From Copromyces sp. CBS 386.78 (taxonomy: Eukaryota; Ascomycota; Sordariomycetes; Sordariales; Sordariaceae): a stretch of 64,000 bases of DNA. Of the stretch, positions 20,100 through 34,550 are shown piece by piece. Location of the stretch: the NCBI GenBank assembly GCA_030685235.1, contig MU839176.1, forward strand, positions 62,001-126,000. Reading direction: 5' to 3'. How positions within the stretch are numbered: the stretch's first letter is position 1; the number at the start of each line of letters is the position of its first letter. A program made the translations under genes and the position numbers. Below the pieces are notes generated by a model. It ran no database searches. It was not told the origin of the DNA and worked only from the letters and a program-made list of their open reading frames with translations.

Positions 20100-23000
20100 T
20101 ATTATATTAAGGGATATAGCTACGTTAATATACGGTTACTATAAAGGTTAATAAAGTAGCGCTTAAACGACGAAATATTTTTAACGACCGTTAATTATTT
20201 TACGGTAGCCGTCGATTTTAACGAAATCCTATTCTATTAAATCCTTTTTATTATTAGTCCTCTTTATATTATAATTTTAGTTTGTACGAACGTCCTTTTA
20301 TACTTCTAATTGTCCCGGAATACTTATTTTAATTTACGGTTTAATTTTATTAATATAAAAGGTAGGGCTATACTTTATATTGACCAGTAGTTTGAATATA
20401 ATTTTATAGCTATTTACTTTAACGATTTCGAATAGGCCTTTATAAAGGGGGGTGAGCTTTATATACGGTCGGCCGGTATTAAGGTTTTCTATATTAAATA
20501 GGACTTTATTTCTTATTTTATATTTCGGGGTATTTATCCTTCAAATATTAGCGTTAATTTTATACCGTTATTAGGTTTATTTTATTTAATTTATAATATA
20601 TTTTAGAATTCTTTTAAAATAATTAGCGATTTCGTTAGTTTTGAAGTATTCTATTTATTATTGAGCTAATAGATTTGGCGGGTATAGTTTTATTAGTTTA
20701 ATATCTATATAAGGGTAGAAATTATAATTTATAAAGAAAGGGGTTATTCTTATTATTTTTGAAATTAAATTATTATTAGTGAATTTTGCGATTAGTAATT
20801 AATTTATTTAATTATTTTATATTTAATTAATATAGAAACGAAGGTATTTTTCTATTTTTATATTAATATACTTTATTTAACCGTTGGTGGTTGGGTAGAA
20901 CGCGGAGGAGGGTTTGAGAATTATTTCTAAGCGGGAGGATAGAGTTCTTTAGAATTATAAAATAAATTGGGAATTTCAATCCGATATAATAGAGTCCGGG
21001 AGGTTATAAATATTATAGATTCTTTTAATAAATTAGTTTATTAGTTTTTCGGCTATAAGGCCGATAATAGGAATAAAATATTATATTTTCGTTAAATAAT
21101 TAACGACGACGGCTATATATTTAAATTCTTAACCCCGGCGTACGTAGGGAGTTAAAGGGGTAATATAATTTACGGAAATATCCTTTTATAGTGCGAAAAG
21201 TATTATTAACGGCTTTAGGAAATTATATGGAGAGTATTATAATAGTTTGGATTTAGTATATAGTAAGTAGGCCTTGCAATAGGTTTTAATAGTATTAAAT
21301 ATCTTTAATTAGAAGAAAGATTGAAAGAATAACGAATAGATCTTTTTATAATTTAGGTAGTTAATAAACGGCGAATTATATATACGGCGGAGGAATTAGA
21401 GTTGAAGTTCGGTATTATTGGGGTTAATAATAACGGTACTTCGAAAGTAAGTTCGTTCTTATATTACTCTATATTCTACGAATAATATTTTTTTTAATTA
21501 ATCTTTTACTTCCTTAAATTATATATAGCGACCGGAGTCCGATAAATAAGCGAGTAAGTCTTATAAGAATGCTGACTTTTTATAATTTTTTGTGATTAAA
21601 TCGTTAATAGATTTATTATTTATTATTTCTAAATCGTAGATATATTCGGTTTTAACGTTAATAACCTCTTTTCTACTCTTTAGAACGAAGGTTCCGTTTA
21701 CGAAGATATTATAATCGAATAAAACCTTATTTTTGGCTAGTAGCTGTTCGTCGGCCTTATTTTTAAGTAGGTCTTTTAGCTTCCTATTCAAAGCGTTAAG
21801 GTATATTTGTAACGAACCTAATCGGTATTTAATTATAAAATTAAATTAAGAAAGGAAATAAAATTATTATATGTAGCGGGGAATTAATTAATTATTAATT
21901 ATAAAGGTTTTTAAAATTTTATAATCCGTAAAGATTTCGAATAATTATTATATTCTTTCGAATTCGGGGCGCTATTTTTTTAGGGCTTTAATAATAGCGA
22001 ATAATTCTTTATTATAAATATTATAATTATATTCGGCTAAAGAATACTGTTAATTAAAGTAGGCGATAGGGCGAAGGATATTATTATTATTGTATTATAA
22101 TAATATACTTCTATATATTTAATTAGAAATATCCGTTTTTACGATAGTCTATTTTAATTAGTTATAAATCCGAAGTACGGGTCCGTTTGTAAAAGCTTTC
22201 TTTAAAATTTCGAAGGATTTTTAGTATTGTTCTTCCTATTCTTATCTTATTATTTTCTTAATTAATTCGTATAATAGGCCGGCGATAATAGAAAAATATT
22301 TAATAAAGCGGCGGTAGAAATTAGCGAAGTTTAAAAAGCGTTAGAGCGATTTTTTGGAGTTTAGACCTTCTTATATTGTAATTATAGGAATTTTTTTTAA
22401 ATTTATTTCGAAACTACTTAGGGTAATAATAAAATTTAAATATTTAGTTCGTTGCGTATAGAATTCGTATTTATTAATGTCGATTTGGAATCTTATTTTA
22501 ATTATTTTTTATAAGATTTCTTTAATGTATTTTTTATACTCTTTTTCGTTATCGGAATAAATTAAGACGTTGTCGAAATAAGTGGTGGCGTAAACGTCGA
22601 GAATAATATATAGGACGTTATTAATATAATTTTAAAAAGTTCTTAGCGCGCTTTATAAACCGAAAGGATATATAATAAATTTATAAAGATTAAAACGGGT
22701 AATAAAGGCAATGAACTATTTATACCCCTCTTTAACGCAAATTTTATTAAATATAGTAATAATATCGAATTTCGTAAAGATTTTTACTTTATAAATTATA
22801 TTAAAGGTCTCTTTAATTAGCGGTAGCGGGTAATATATTTTTAATATAACGTTATTAATATTATAGTAGTTTATATAAATGCGGATTCCGCCTCTGGGTT
22901 TTTTGATTAATAAAAGGGGGGAAGCGGCCGTAAATTATAACGGCCGGATAAACTTCTTCTTTAAATTATTATCGATCTACTTTTTAATAATAATTACTTT

Positions 23001-24890
23001 TATAAATAATATATATTAAAGTTATATATTAGGAAGTTATTCTCCCGGCTATAATTCGATTTTATAATTATATAAACGATAGGGAGGGATTTCCTCCGTT
23101 AGCGAGGGTAAGAAAGCGGCGATTTCGCTAATATATTTCCGTTCTTTAAAACGGTTTAAAATTTCGATAATTTCCTCCTTAATCTTTAACGGCCAGTTTA
23201 CTTTATTAAGAAACTTCTTTATATCCTCCTTATCGACTTTAATTAAATATATTTATCGGATGATTTCTTTGTATACGGGTATATTAATTTCGAATTTTCT
23301 AATAAGGTTAATTATTTTAGTTAGGATTATAGTTTTATAAGTATTTTCTAAAATATAAATACTAATTATTTCGTTAATAAAATTATAGAGCGTAGGGGGT
23401 AGATTTTCTTTATACTTCCTTCTATTGCTTTTTATAATATTATTAATTATTTCCTTAATTAAATCCAAATTTTAAAAATCCGCTATAGCCGCTAGCCTTT
23501 CGATTTCGGCGTAATTTATAATATACAGTTGTAATTATTCCTTTTTGTAAATAAAATTGAATGCGGTTGTATTAAATACTTTAATATTATTAGGGTTGAA
23601 TTTATAATTAAATTTACGAAAACAGTAGTATTAAGGGCGATTTACGCTAATTAAAATACAATAGCAATTTATATATAAATAAAGTTCGTAAAGCGCAGGG
23701 ATTTTAATTTTAACGAGGAGAGTGGCGGTACCGGTAATAGTAATTTTAAATTTAATTTTCCGGGCTACTAATACTTTAATAGGAGTAGGGACTATATAGT
23801 AACTAATTTTAGGGTCGATTTTAAATATAGCGGTAGGAGGGAGTTCGGGAACGGATAAGGGTTTTAAAACGGGCTCTACCGCAATCTTCTTAATCTTTTC
23901 CTTTTTAATAATTAGAGGGCGAAATTCGGTCTCCTCCTTCTTAATAGTTAAGGAAGGAAATTCGGTCTCTTTTTTCTTAATCGGCGGAATAGGTATTTAA
24001 TAGACGGAGGCTACCGAGATTTAGTTAGTAAAGGCTCTAAATATTATTATCTAGTATTGGGGGAGATCCGTTAATAAATAGCAGCTTCAATAGGCGGTAT
24101 AGTTAAAATATATATTATATTACTTGTAGTCGATTTTTAGCCGATAGTATTGTATTTATAGGAAGTTTAAAATAATTGGGTGCTTTTTGGAAATATTATA
24201 AATTAGGAAGGTAATAGTCTCTTTATAATAGCTAATCCGGAGTTTAATTATTATTCCTTTAGAAATAATACCCTTAATTATTCTATTAATAAGAATAAAC
24301 TTTTTTATTTTTAATAATCGGAAATAGGGAAGGTTATTCTTAATAATAAAGGAACGATTAATAAATACGAAAGTAGAGTAATTATTATTAATAAAGGTAA
24401 TATAATAATCTTTATGCGAACGGGTTATAATATAATAGGATAAAAATATTGAATTTAAGGAAGTAGAATTATTTAATAATTGAATTTTAATTTCCTTTAA
24501 ACTTTTTAGCTTTATAAAGCTTAAAATTCGTTTTTTAAATATAACCCGGCTAGGCTTCTATACGCAATTATATATAGAGGCTAGGCGTTTTCTTAGTCGT
24601 TATAATATTTTCTATTAGCAGCGGGTTCGGTAGGGGCGGTTGGAATAACTAGGGTAATTAGAGTAGTATCGGCGGCGTAGACTTATTTTTAATTATAACC
24701 CTTACTACAACCTTTATTCTTCAACTTTTTACTAATAAAGTATTAAAGGCTTTAAGAACCGTAATTAACCGAAGTAATATAATTATAAGTAATATAGCCG
24801 GGCTTGCTATAATAATAATAAAGGCTATTATAGGAATATTAATCGAAAATATTTTTATAAATAAAAATTATAAAATTAATAATATTTAAA
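20100..24890 (-). pseudogene. Gypsy-3 protease, RT, RNase H, integrase (RIP-inactivated)
   Basis: Minus strand. A protease-like segment lies at about 24300-24500 (NNNYSTFVFINRSFI where a D-S/T-G loop is expected) and is followed by a Lys/Glu-rich linker. The RT region is open in part at 23468-23253; the catalytic box reads YFDNVLIYS at about 22555-22590, close to YxDDILIYS, and the thumb reads LNFANFYRRFI near 22300. RNase H follows at about 21950-22200. The frame 21791-21561 is the connection between RNase H and integrase. The integrase C-terminus appears near 20440 (YKGLFEIVKVN). Stops are mainly RIP-type. Upstream gag is interrupted by Gypsy-4. Confidence 0.82.
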
Positions 24891-24911
24891 TCTATTTTAT
24901 TACTACTTTAA

Positions 24912-25156
24912 TGATGCGGAAGCAGTAGAGTATGTGAAAATATTGTATTGTAAAGAGTGATGCCCTCTAAGAAGGTTCATCAGATGGACTACCTCTAACG
25001 ATAGGATAGATATATCCCATAGCAGTCCTATCTTATCAATTATCTTATTGGGCATATATAAGAAGAGCGAGCCCGGCAGGCAAGTGCCTATCGGGGGGAG
25101 GTAGGTCCATAACCGTCACCTCCAGAAATCTATATAAATACATAAGTCCGGTATCA
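24912..25156 (-). repeat. Gypsy-4 3' LTR (245 bp)
   Basis: Begins TGATGCGGAAGCAGTAGAG and ends GTCCGGTATCA. The sequence internal to it on the minus strand, 25346-25157, is lightly mutated and contains no clear polypurine tract. Confidence 0.95.
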
Positions 25157-25359
25157 AATGCCGGCGCACGAAAGAAAACTCTGCTATCCTCAGCAGTCAT
25201 CGTCGGCGATAAATAATCTGGGGCCTAACAATATACTTATCCTCCGGTCTACATATCTATATCCGTACTATCCTCCGATTCCTACTTCCGGGCGGTCCTT
25301 CTATTCCGTTTTACTGGCTCCTTATATTTCTACTAATACTCCTTAATTAAATCCAATAC

Positions 25360-28300
25360 GTTAATATCCTCTTCCTTAACCCATTCGTTATATTTATTAC
25401 CCTATCTTTTCCACTTTACCTAATATTCTATACCCTTAAGCGTATTCTTATACTTTAAGATAGCCTATACTTCGTAAACGTTTCCGTCTAACTACTTATT
25501 TTCGACGGGATTAAGCGGTAGCAATTACCTTTCGAAGGGGTCTAGTCCTACGGCTACCTTAAAATAAGCTACAAATATAACGGGGTAGACCTTCTATTAT
25601 ACTAGCAAATCTAATTCGTAAATTAATCGCCCAATTCTCCTTTTAACTTTAAATAGTCCGCTATATTATTAAAACAACTTACGTAAAGGATTACTGGGTA
25701 AATAATAGCCGTAATAAAAGCGGATATAGATTATATCTCCTTCCTTAAATTCTACTACTAAATATATCTAGTCGTATCGGCATTTAGCAATAATAATTAC
25801 AAAATCTATAGCTAAGGCGGCGTCCTTACGAATATACTCTCTAAGAGCGGCGAAATTAAATTTAGTATTATTATAAATAAGGTTAATAAGGCCGGGTAAT
25901 TTAAAACCGTATAATATTTTGTAGGGGGACGCTTAAATTAAGTTTAAGAGTATACTATTAAAGTTCTATTATAATATTAATAAAATTTCGGATTATAGCT
26001 TATCGGAGTTTTCGAAGTAATAATATCGTAGTACAATTTCGACGGTTTAATTTTTTCGTTCCGAGAGACTGTCTCCTTAGGGGTAATATACGGTAGTTAT
26101 TAATAATTTCGTACCTAATTATCTCTAAAGGCCTTTCTATAGCGCCGAAGTAAATTTTTAGTCTTTATTAGAAATAATACCTTACAATATTCCCTAGTTG
26201 GACAATAATAATTATCGTATTATAATAATTAACTAATCCTTTACCGTATATATTAAATATCCTAGGATAAAGCTAATTCTTTTCAATATAGGGTATAATA
26301 TTATTATTAAACTATCGAATATATTTTTACCTAGCAGACTCCATAGGGTATTAATACTAGACACGGCTAGTAGTCCGATAATAAAATCGATAGCGATAAT
26401 TCTTATAAGGATACTAGGGGTACGGATTAGTTAATATTCGCCGTTAAACTTATTTCGGCTAATTTAATTGAATTCGCAATTTAGGTAATAGCGCATATAT
26501 TACTTAACTTTATATATTTTATTAGGGAAGGTAATTACTTTCAATTCGTATAATATTCTATCTCTTCCGAAGTAATACTTATAATCGTATACCTCTTCTA
26601 AAAACCGTTAAATAAAATTATATAGGATATACAAAATTCTATTACTATTGGCTTTAATATTGAAAATCAATCTATTTTTAACCTTAAAAGGATACCCTAG
26701 GCGAAAAAAATTCGCACCGTCCTCGGTACTACTTCCAAGATCTTTTAATATAGTAGTATATTTAATATCCAATACGTAACTATCCGTAAATTCCTTTTTC
26801 AATTCGTCTACTATATATACTTCTAATAAAATGTACCATATATTATCGAAAATCACCTCCTCTTATCGAATTTCCACGTCGTATTTTAACTTATTTAATA
26901 CGTTTAAGACTATATTTAATTTACTAGGGAAGTAATATATTTATAGGTTATATTATAATAAATATATAAATATGTTAATTAATCGTCGGTTAGCCCTATT
27001 TATTAACTTAATATATAATATCGTCTATTTAATAATCCGCTTTATTATAACGTAGTCTATAAAAACGATTACTAGTATTTTTATTAAATAAATAATTATA
27101 CGAAGCCTCTTTATTACCTATATTAAATATACGACTTCCAACTCCGATAGGCCGTACTATTATTCTACTAAATTTAAATATTTATTTAAGAATATTACTA
27201 ATTGTACGTCGGTAGATAGTATTAAAGCGTCGGGAATTTATTACTTCGTATTATTTCTAATATAAAAGACTATAACGCCAAAACCGTTCTCCAACGAGCC
27301 ATCGATTTATATAAATAGCTATTTAAATAAATTAAAATAGTACAAAATAATTAAATCCTTATATATCGCATCCTAAAGGGTCTTAAATACTAATAATTCT
27401 TTTTCGGTAAATATAATTATAATATTTTAATAATAATTTTAGTATTTAGCTATATTCCCAACTTCGAATTTCCCGGATATTCGGCCGTCTACTAACAACT
27501 TTACCTTCCGAGCTTATAGCGATTTAACCAATTAAATATAGTAGGGTATTAAATACTTTAAAAAGCCTATCCCTCCGATATACTATTCAAATATTTTAAA
27601 GTTTGCAGGGAAATATAGTCTTTTAAATACTTCGATTTTATATTTAGTATTTAATAATCCTAATAAATCGACCCTAAATTTAAGAAGCTCGACGTCTAGA
27701 AATCCCAAAAAGGACTTTTTAAGGGAAATCGTAATCCGTTTCTTACTAAATAAACTAAATATCTACTAAAAGTATTCGATATAGTAGTCCTAATTATCGG
27801 AAAAAATCATAATATCGTTAATAAATATTCTATAAAAGTATATAAACTTTAATAATAATCGATCCATATATTTTTAAACGAATACGAACGAATTTCAATA
27901 ACCTATTAATACTACTATTAATATCTCTAACCCTCAATAATTTATTAAAATAAATCGATCTCAATAGGGTAGCCACACTCCGAATTAATAAAAAAAAGAT
28001 ATTACATCGATAACTATAATATAAGCTTTACCGCGAAATACGCCAATTATCTCTAATTATAACGGCAATAAGTAATTATCTAGAACTAAGACCTTATTAA
28101 ACACTCTCAAATCGATCACTACTTAACCTTTCTACTCGCCGTAAACGGTTCTCCATATACCGAATACTAAATATAAAAACAGTATAACTTCCATTTACCA
28201 AATTATTTTTCCTTGTACGTACAATTCGTTAAATACTTTATTAATAATAACTTTATCCCTTTAATTAAGTAGATACATTCTTAAACTAATCCGTTAATTC

Positions 28301-31300
28301 TACTATTCTTCTACCAACGGGACTTTTATTATATCCTTTTCTTCCATCTTTACTGTTAATCCATCTTACCAAATCTTTAAATATTCCTTTACCACCCACT
28401 CCAATTTATCGGCCCATCTCTTATCTTTACTATAAATATAAACTCCTTCGCTAATAATTCTTTCCAATTAATCGGTTATTATACGTATTCCGAATATCGA
28501 TTATTTTTCGGGAGATTTCGGGTAACTTCCCTATTGTATAATTATATTGTAAATCTAATTAATAACGAATATATTACTTACTATATTCTAGGGTTGTATC
28601 CCGATTTCCAATAGGGGGGCTATAATAATAAATAGAATAGGTAGGTTATTAACTACAACGCTAATAACTAAATTAGTAAAGGGGAATTCGGTATTAATTA
28701 CTTCGGACGTATTATATAAATCTACGCTAATAAAAATACTTATTAGTACTAATACAATTACTAATCCGAACGCTATAACTTTCAATACTCCTACCTATAA
28801 TAAAACAAAGTAACTACTATTAGTAATCTCATTAATAGTTCCGAACTAAGAATTCTTCCTAATAATCATTACTCCGTTTATATTATTACAAACCATTACT
28901 ACTTTAGGGGTTTTATAATTAATTCTTACGTATATAGCGGCGGGGTAAGAAGAATTAAAAGTAAAAGATCTATCGGTTAATAAAGGTTTATAATTCACTG
29001 TAATATAAGTCTATTAGCCGGGAAATAGGATATACTTATTTATAGCTCTTATGCGCCTTATATAAAGGGTACTTCGTATTTTAATTTCGAATAAGAATTT
29101 AGCGTTCAACCGCTTTAACTACACTTCCCTAATTTCGTAATCGATACTACCGGCGTATAAAGATATAAAGTCGTTACTTAGAAGGATATTAAATACTAAT
29201 TCGTTAACAACCCAACCGGATTTAGAAACCTTAAATAAAATATCTTCATTACAGTCATCCTTACCAAGGATATATATAATAAACGTTACCCATTCTTCAA
29301 CGTCAATAACATCCTTTCCTATCCCGTAAAACTTAACTTTCCTTTTTTCGACCTTATATTCCAACTAAACGAAGAAGTCTCTACTAATTATCGTCTTTCT
29401 AATACCTAAATCGATACAAACCTCAGTTTTTTCGGAGTCTAAGCTAGCTTAAATCTAGATTCGAAGGTAAGTATAGCTAGACAAAGTATTAACTTCTAGA
29501 ATATTATTAATAGAAAAAGCGTTAACAATACGTAATTTAATTAATATAACCTTAATAGTAGGGTTATTAATAATAATTATATTATTATTAAAGGAAACAG
29601 TTAATTAGACGAAATAAGAAGTAGACTATTCTTCCTCATTATTAGAATCACCTTTAATTTCTCCTTTAGCAGCGTAATTGCATATTTTCAAATATTTAAA
29701 CAACGCATTACGAAAATCCTAAATACACTTACAATAGCCTTAAATTCTTTTTAGCATAGTTATTAGGGATAGGGTTCTAATACGCTTATATTTTACTACC
29801 TTAATTAACTTATAGCGCTTAATATAATAATGGACGTCGATTACGTTAGTAAAGTATTTATAGTACTTATAATAAATCACAATTAAATCTAAAACGATAT
29901 AAGCGTCCCCTTCAGCTAATTTTCCTAAATCGGATTTAGCATCCGAAGTAAAGTAGCCGGCGTCTTCTTCTATTTAAGTATAATATAACCGGTTAAATAT
30001 TAAAGAATTTCTTCTTCGGTTATTATTATAATTATTCCATATTGTATTATCCCTTCTATTATCGCGGAGCCTATTACGTTAGGATAATTAAAATTTATAA
30101 AAGCAATTTCGGTTATAATTATTATATTTAAAATCGTTACTAAGATATTTTCTACGGTCGCGGCTACTACGCCTAACTCGGTTACTCCGATTATAGTTGT
30201 TACAAAATTAATCCTAATAACGGGGTACTACTTCGTTATATTCTTCTCTAGAAATTAAAAGTATTTAAATAATTCGACTAATGCCGGCGATAAGTCTTAC
30301 GTAAGGATATTATTATCTAGCCACTAATACGATTAATTCCTTACATTCGGCTATCTCCCTTATATATAATTAATAATCTTCAAAATAGGATAAGGGTCAA
30401 AAATATTACTTAATTTTCAAATTAAGGGCGGTCCAAATTTGTACTATAATTCCCTACCAATTGGTTTATTAGGCGTCGAACAATCCTATTACTCGTATAT
30501 ACCTCAATTTCTTCTAAAAGTAAAAAATAAAATAAAATTCGTCCTTAATAATATTTCGGATTATTAATCTAATTTTAGTAAACTATTTAGTAGCGTCGGC
30601 CGCGTCGGGGGTAAACTTAATATATAGGGCGTCAATAGTAACGAAAATACCGCCTAATCGGATGTCAATTCGTTATTCTAATAATAATTCAATATTCTAC
30701 CAAAGTATAATTTAGCCTACTAGTAATATTTAGAATATAACCATTAACTAAGTAGCTACGGCGTCGACTGTAGCGGAGTCTTCTAAGAAAGTTTAAATCC
30801 TATCCCGGAATAAGCTAACGTCTATCCAAATAACCTTTATTCTATCTTAAACGACGCCAATATCGTTTAAGTCCCCTATCCATTAAAAGTCGAAAATTCC
30901 AACGTCTTCGCATTTAATCTTAACCTTAATATTTAGGTTATTAATATATATAGGACTAACCTATAATTAGAAGGCTAAGGCTCCTATTCTTTATTAGCTA
31001 GGTAAAACGAAAGGAATTAATTACAAGTATCCTCCCAAATTAAGGACTCGGGCCTATCTTCCGATAACTATAGCGGGCAAAGCGGATAGGTTCAATCTTA
31101 ATTATATTCTAATTAGAATAAAGGCAATAGTATTATAGCTATTACCGCTTTAAACTATATTTTAAATATTTACCGGAGTAGTAAATTATTATACCGCAGT
31201 AATAGCTTAGGCGGCAGCTAGGGCGGCGGTTACTTAGTTAGCGGCTTATTAAGTAGCAATAATTTAAACGATAGCGTTTTATAACGTAATTTAAACGGCG

Positions 31301-31900
31301 AAAAGATTTTAATTTTATACTAAGGTAGCAAGGGCGGACGGAGTACTATTATTATTCGGGTTTACTAGGGGTTGAAGGTTAGAACCGCCTTAAAAAAGGG
31401 GCTAAGAAGAAAAGCTGCCTTAAAGCGGTAAAATAATTCCTCCTACTCCCTAAAAGGAAAGAGACCCGGGTCGAATACCCGATATAGCTAACTTAGTATT
31501 AGCAATATAAAAAAGAAATAATCGAATATTTTTATTATCGTAGATAATTTAGCTAAAATTAACTCGAAAATTACTGGTAGTATCCCTTATTATACTTATC
31601 TCTCCTTTAATATCCTTTAGCTCTCCGGCCAAGGTTTTATAGCTATTATAAATAATTGCTTCAAAATATTCGACTATATCCTTATTACCTCCTATCTTTA
31701 TTAGCCTTACCTATAGGGTTACCTTATTTAGCGTTAGATCTAGTCCCTTACCCTTATCTTTACTACCAGCCGTTAGTAGGACAAAGTTTAATTTATCGGT
31801 TCTAAACGCATCGTTTCCCGTCGGCTCGGTTATTTAATTTTCGTTATTACCGGGGGTCTTAAACAACGTTCTAGACATTGTATATATCATCCGTAAGACG
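25360..31900 (-). pseudogene. Gypsy-4 gag-pol with chromodomain (RIP-inactivated)
   Basis: Minus strand. Chromodomain at about 25470-25360 (LKGIEYQVKWKRQGNKYNEW). Integrase and its upstream zinc-binding segment at about 25800-26860; 26856-26608 is one open piece. RT thumb region: SPKKSFLGFxxVELLGFRVD-like sequence near 27650-27730, and a catalytic box read as FINDIMIFSDN near 27800-27830, of the FxDDIxIFS type. Protease-like open piece at 29364-29119 (FYGIGKDVIDVEEWVTF, then NILLSNDFIS). Gag occupies about 30000-31900. RIP-type stops throughout; a different lineage from Gypsy-1/2 but the same RT clade as Gypsy-5. Confidence 0.82.
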
Positions 31901-32299
31901 GATAGCGGGGGAGGCTTCCGTTTACGTATAGGTTTAAACGTATTGAATTAAATCAGAAAGGTACCGCCGTCGTCGTTTATTAGAGAAGTTAAATTTTCTT
32001 CTTCCGTTAATACGCGTACAGCGATAGCGTTAAGAAGAAGCGGGAATTTAAATCGCAATTTACCCGTCGAATCGGATAGAAGCGCCAGGGCGGGAGGTTA
32101 CTTACCAAATATAACGGCGCTTCTATAATATACTATCAATTCTTTTCATTTAAAATTTGTACGTCCTTCCAACGAAATTAGTAATATTAAAATACAAATA
32201 TAAAGGGGGCTCGTTTATAACGGGGATAAGGTAATCGCTTCAAACGGTTACCTAAATTCGTCGTAGGAAGGGTAAAACCTATAGTATTAATTAATCTAA

Positions 32300-32706
32300 T
32301 TAATAAGTACCTAAATTCGCCGTTTCTCCAAAGACTGGGTCAAAGTATTGCAAAGGAATCTAATCGTAAACTCTCGCATCAAACAAAAGGATAGTACTTA
32401 AGCAAGGAGGGTAATATATCAAGAGGTAAAGGATTTTTAGGGGTCTTCTTAATTCCCACACGAATACCCAAGCTCGTCGCAACGGGTTTCTCGAAATATA
32501 GAGGAAGGAGGTAATTGTAAGATAAATCGGGGCTCGTTAAAGATCGTACACAAATTCAAATCGGAAAGAAGTAAGGTAGTTGATCGAGGGGTCGTTGCGC
32601 TAACGGGTTGGCGCAAAGGTTCTAATCGATCGAATGCGACTACAAGTGAATGTGTCGCGGGGTAGTTTAGTTTAGTCAACTAAATCTTTTAGTTATAACT
32701 ACCATT
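32300..32706 (-). other. Gypsy-4 untranslated leader, little RIP damage
   Basis: Between the 5' LTR and gag the sequence keeps many CpA/TpG steps. A minus-strand frame of 76 codons (32679-32449) starts 28 bp inside the LTR edge, but its sequence is not recognised and it is probably leader. Sequence at the LTR junction reads ATGGTAGTTATAAC on the minus strand, a possible primer-binding site. Confidence 0.5.
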
Positions 32707-32951
32707 TAATACGGAAGCAGTAGAGTATATGAAAATATTATATTATAAAGAGTAATGCCCTCTAAGAAGGTTCATCAGATGGACTGCCTCTGACGATGGG
32801 ATAGATATATCCCATGGCGGTCCTATTTTATCAACTATCTTATCGGGCATATATGAGAAGAGCGAGCCCGGTAGGCAAGTGCCTGTCGGGGGGAGGTAGG
32901 TCCATGACCGTCACCTCCAGAAATCTATGTAAATACATGGGTCTGGTATCA
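32707..32951 (-). repeat. Gypsy-4 5' LTR (245 bp)
   Basis: Plus-strand start TAATACGGAAGCAG, end GTCTGGTATCA, then the TTTAA duplication. Much better preserved than its partner over most of its length. Confidence 0.95.
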
Positions 32952-32956
32952 TTTAA

Positions 32957-34550
32957 CTAATAAAAACATTATCGGTAGAAAATTTAGCGTTAGAGCGACT
33001 TCTACTATTATTATTATTATTAGTGCCGTTACTAGGATTAAGGAAATAGTTTATTATTTTCTAACAATAATCCGCATTTTTAAAATTATTGGCGATATTA
33101 CAATAAATTTTGAATTAACGTTTAAAATTATTATTAGGGGGAAGGTTGCAGTAAGTAAGAGCGTTATAAAAACGTTTATTAATTTTATTCTAGAAATAAT
33201 AGACTTTTATTAAATTATTAAAATTATAGAGGTTTATTAAATTAATTAACTTCAATTCGAAATCCGTAAAAAATATATTCTGTATATATAATTCTTATAA
33301 ACAACGGTTAGCATCTATTTTAAAATTTACATTCTAGAAATAAAAAATTAGATATTTTATAAATTTAACACTTATTTTTTAACGCTAGTTCGCTTTATTA
33401 AGGTCCGATTAAATTACGTTTAAATTATCCTAAATACCGAATAAAATTTTAAGTCCTAGAAGTATAGCAATATAAATAATTTTAATATTTTTAGAGGAAT
33501 AAAGAATAGTATTATATTTTTATTAAAATTGAATATAAAAACGCTAAACTTTAAAAATTTTATATTTGCAAATAGGATTATTAATTTCTTTATTTGTAAA
33601 AATAAGCGGGTTTTCTACCATCTAGCGAAAAGAGGAGGATATAATTACTTTCGTAATTATATTATTAATGGGGGAAGAAGAAGGAATTTATATTTTAAAA
33701 GTATTATATTCCGCGAATAAAATATTATAAGCGGACTTAAGGTTAATATAGTCGAAGTTTTTTTAATTAAAATTAGATTAGGCGTTATCAATTATTTAGC
33801 GGGTAGTTTTAAATTCCTCCTTAGAACGCTAAAAATTACTTTCGAAATTATTATAGTATTCGAAGTTAATACAATAAAGGTAATTAAAAAGTATAATAAT
33901 AGAGTAGAAAGAGGGGGTTTGGAAGAAAAGAAAGGTTATTTCGAAATGTTCGTACGGGATTAAAAGACTTTTTAATTAATTAAAATTTTCGAAAAGATTA
34001 ACGAAGGTTATAATAACGGGTTAAAGAAATTCGAGAAGTGTGGCGCAATAGATCGTAGTATTAAGTTTGCTATTAAGGGTATTAATAGTAGAATATAACA
34101 ATTTTAAATTAAATAGATTACTATTCTTAATAGTAGAAGTAAAAAGGTTAAAAAGATTATTACTATTAGAATTGCCGTTAGGGGAGAAAAGGGCGGGATT
34201 ATTATTATTGTAAAATATAAAATAAAAGAAAAGTAACCGTTTAAAATAAAAGAGAAGTAAAGGTCCGCAATTAGGGCTGTTTGAAGTAAAGGTCTGTTAT
34301 TAGGATTATTTAAAATAATTAAAAATAAGCGATTTTTTATTTATTAGATAAAGAGTACTTTCTTTTATATATTAGTAAAAGGATATTAGAATTTTAATTG
34401 GGCGATTATTGTAATTACAATTGTCGAAGTTTAGGGGGGGTATTAGGTTTAGCGATTTATAACGAAGCGATTCCTATACGTACGCGATTGAAAATAATTA
34501 CGATAAATAAGTTTACGTTGTAAATATAATATTTAAAAGGTATAATTAAC
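32957..34550 (-). pseudogene. Gypsy-3 gag region (5' part), heavily RIP-mutated
   Basis: By position this is the gag and leader of Gypsy-3 on the minus strand. No gag motif could be read with confidence. The plus-strand frame 33529-33720 contains an FICKNK...YHL pattern that recalls a zinc knuckle but is on the wrong strand, so it is probably chance. Confidence 0.4.

Larger units (their letters stand above)
24912..32951 (-). mobile_element. Gypsy-4: chromovirus inserted in Gypsy-3
   Basis: LTRs of 245 bp (24912-25156 and 32707-32951) and target duplication TTTAA (24907-24911 and 32952-32956). LTR termini are TGATGC...GTATCA. Coding order on the minus strand is gag, protease, RT, RNase H, integrase, chromodomain. 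Total 8040 bp. The two LTRs differ strongly in RIP damage. Confidence 0.96.

Noticed and set aside
33529..33720. Plus-strand frame with an FICKNK...YHL pattern, like a zinc knuckle
   Set aside because: Gypsy-3 reads on the minus strand, only one Cys is present, and the region is saturated with RIP.
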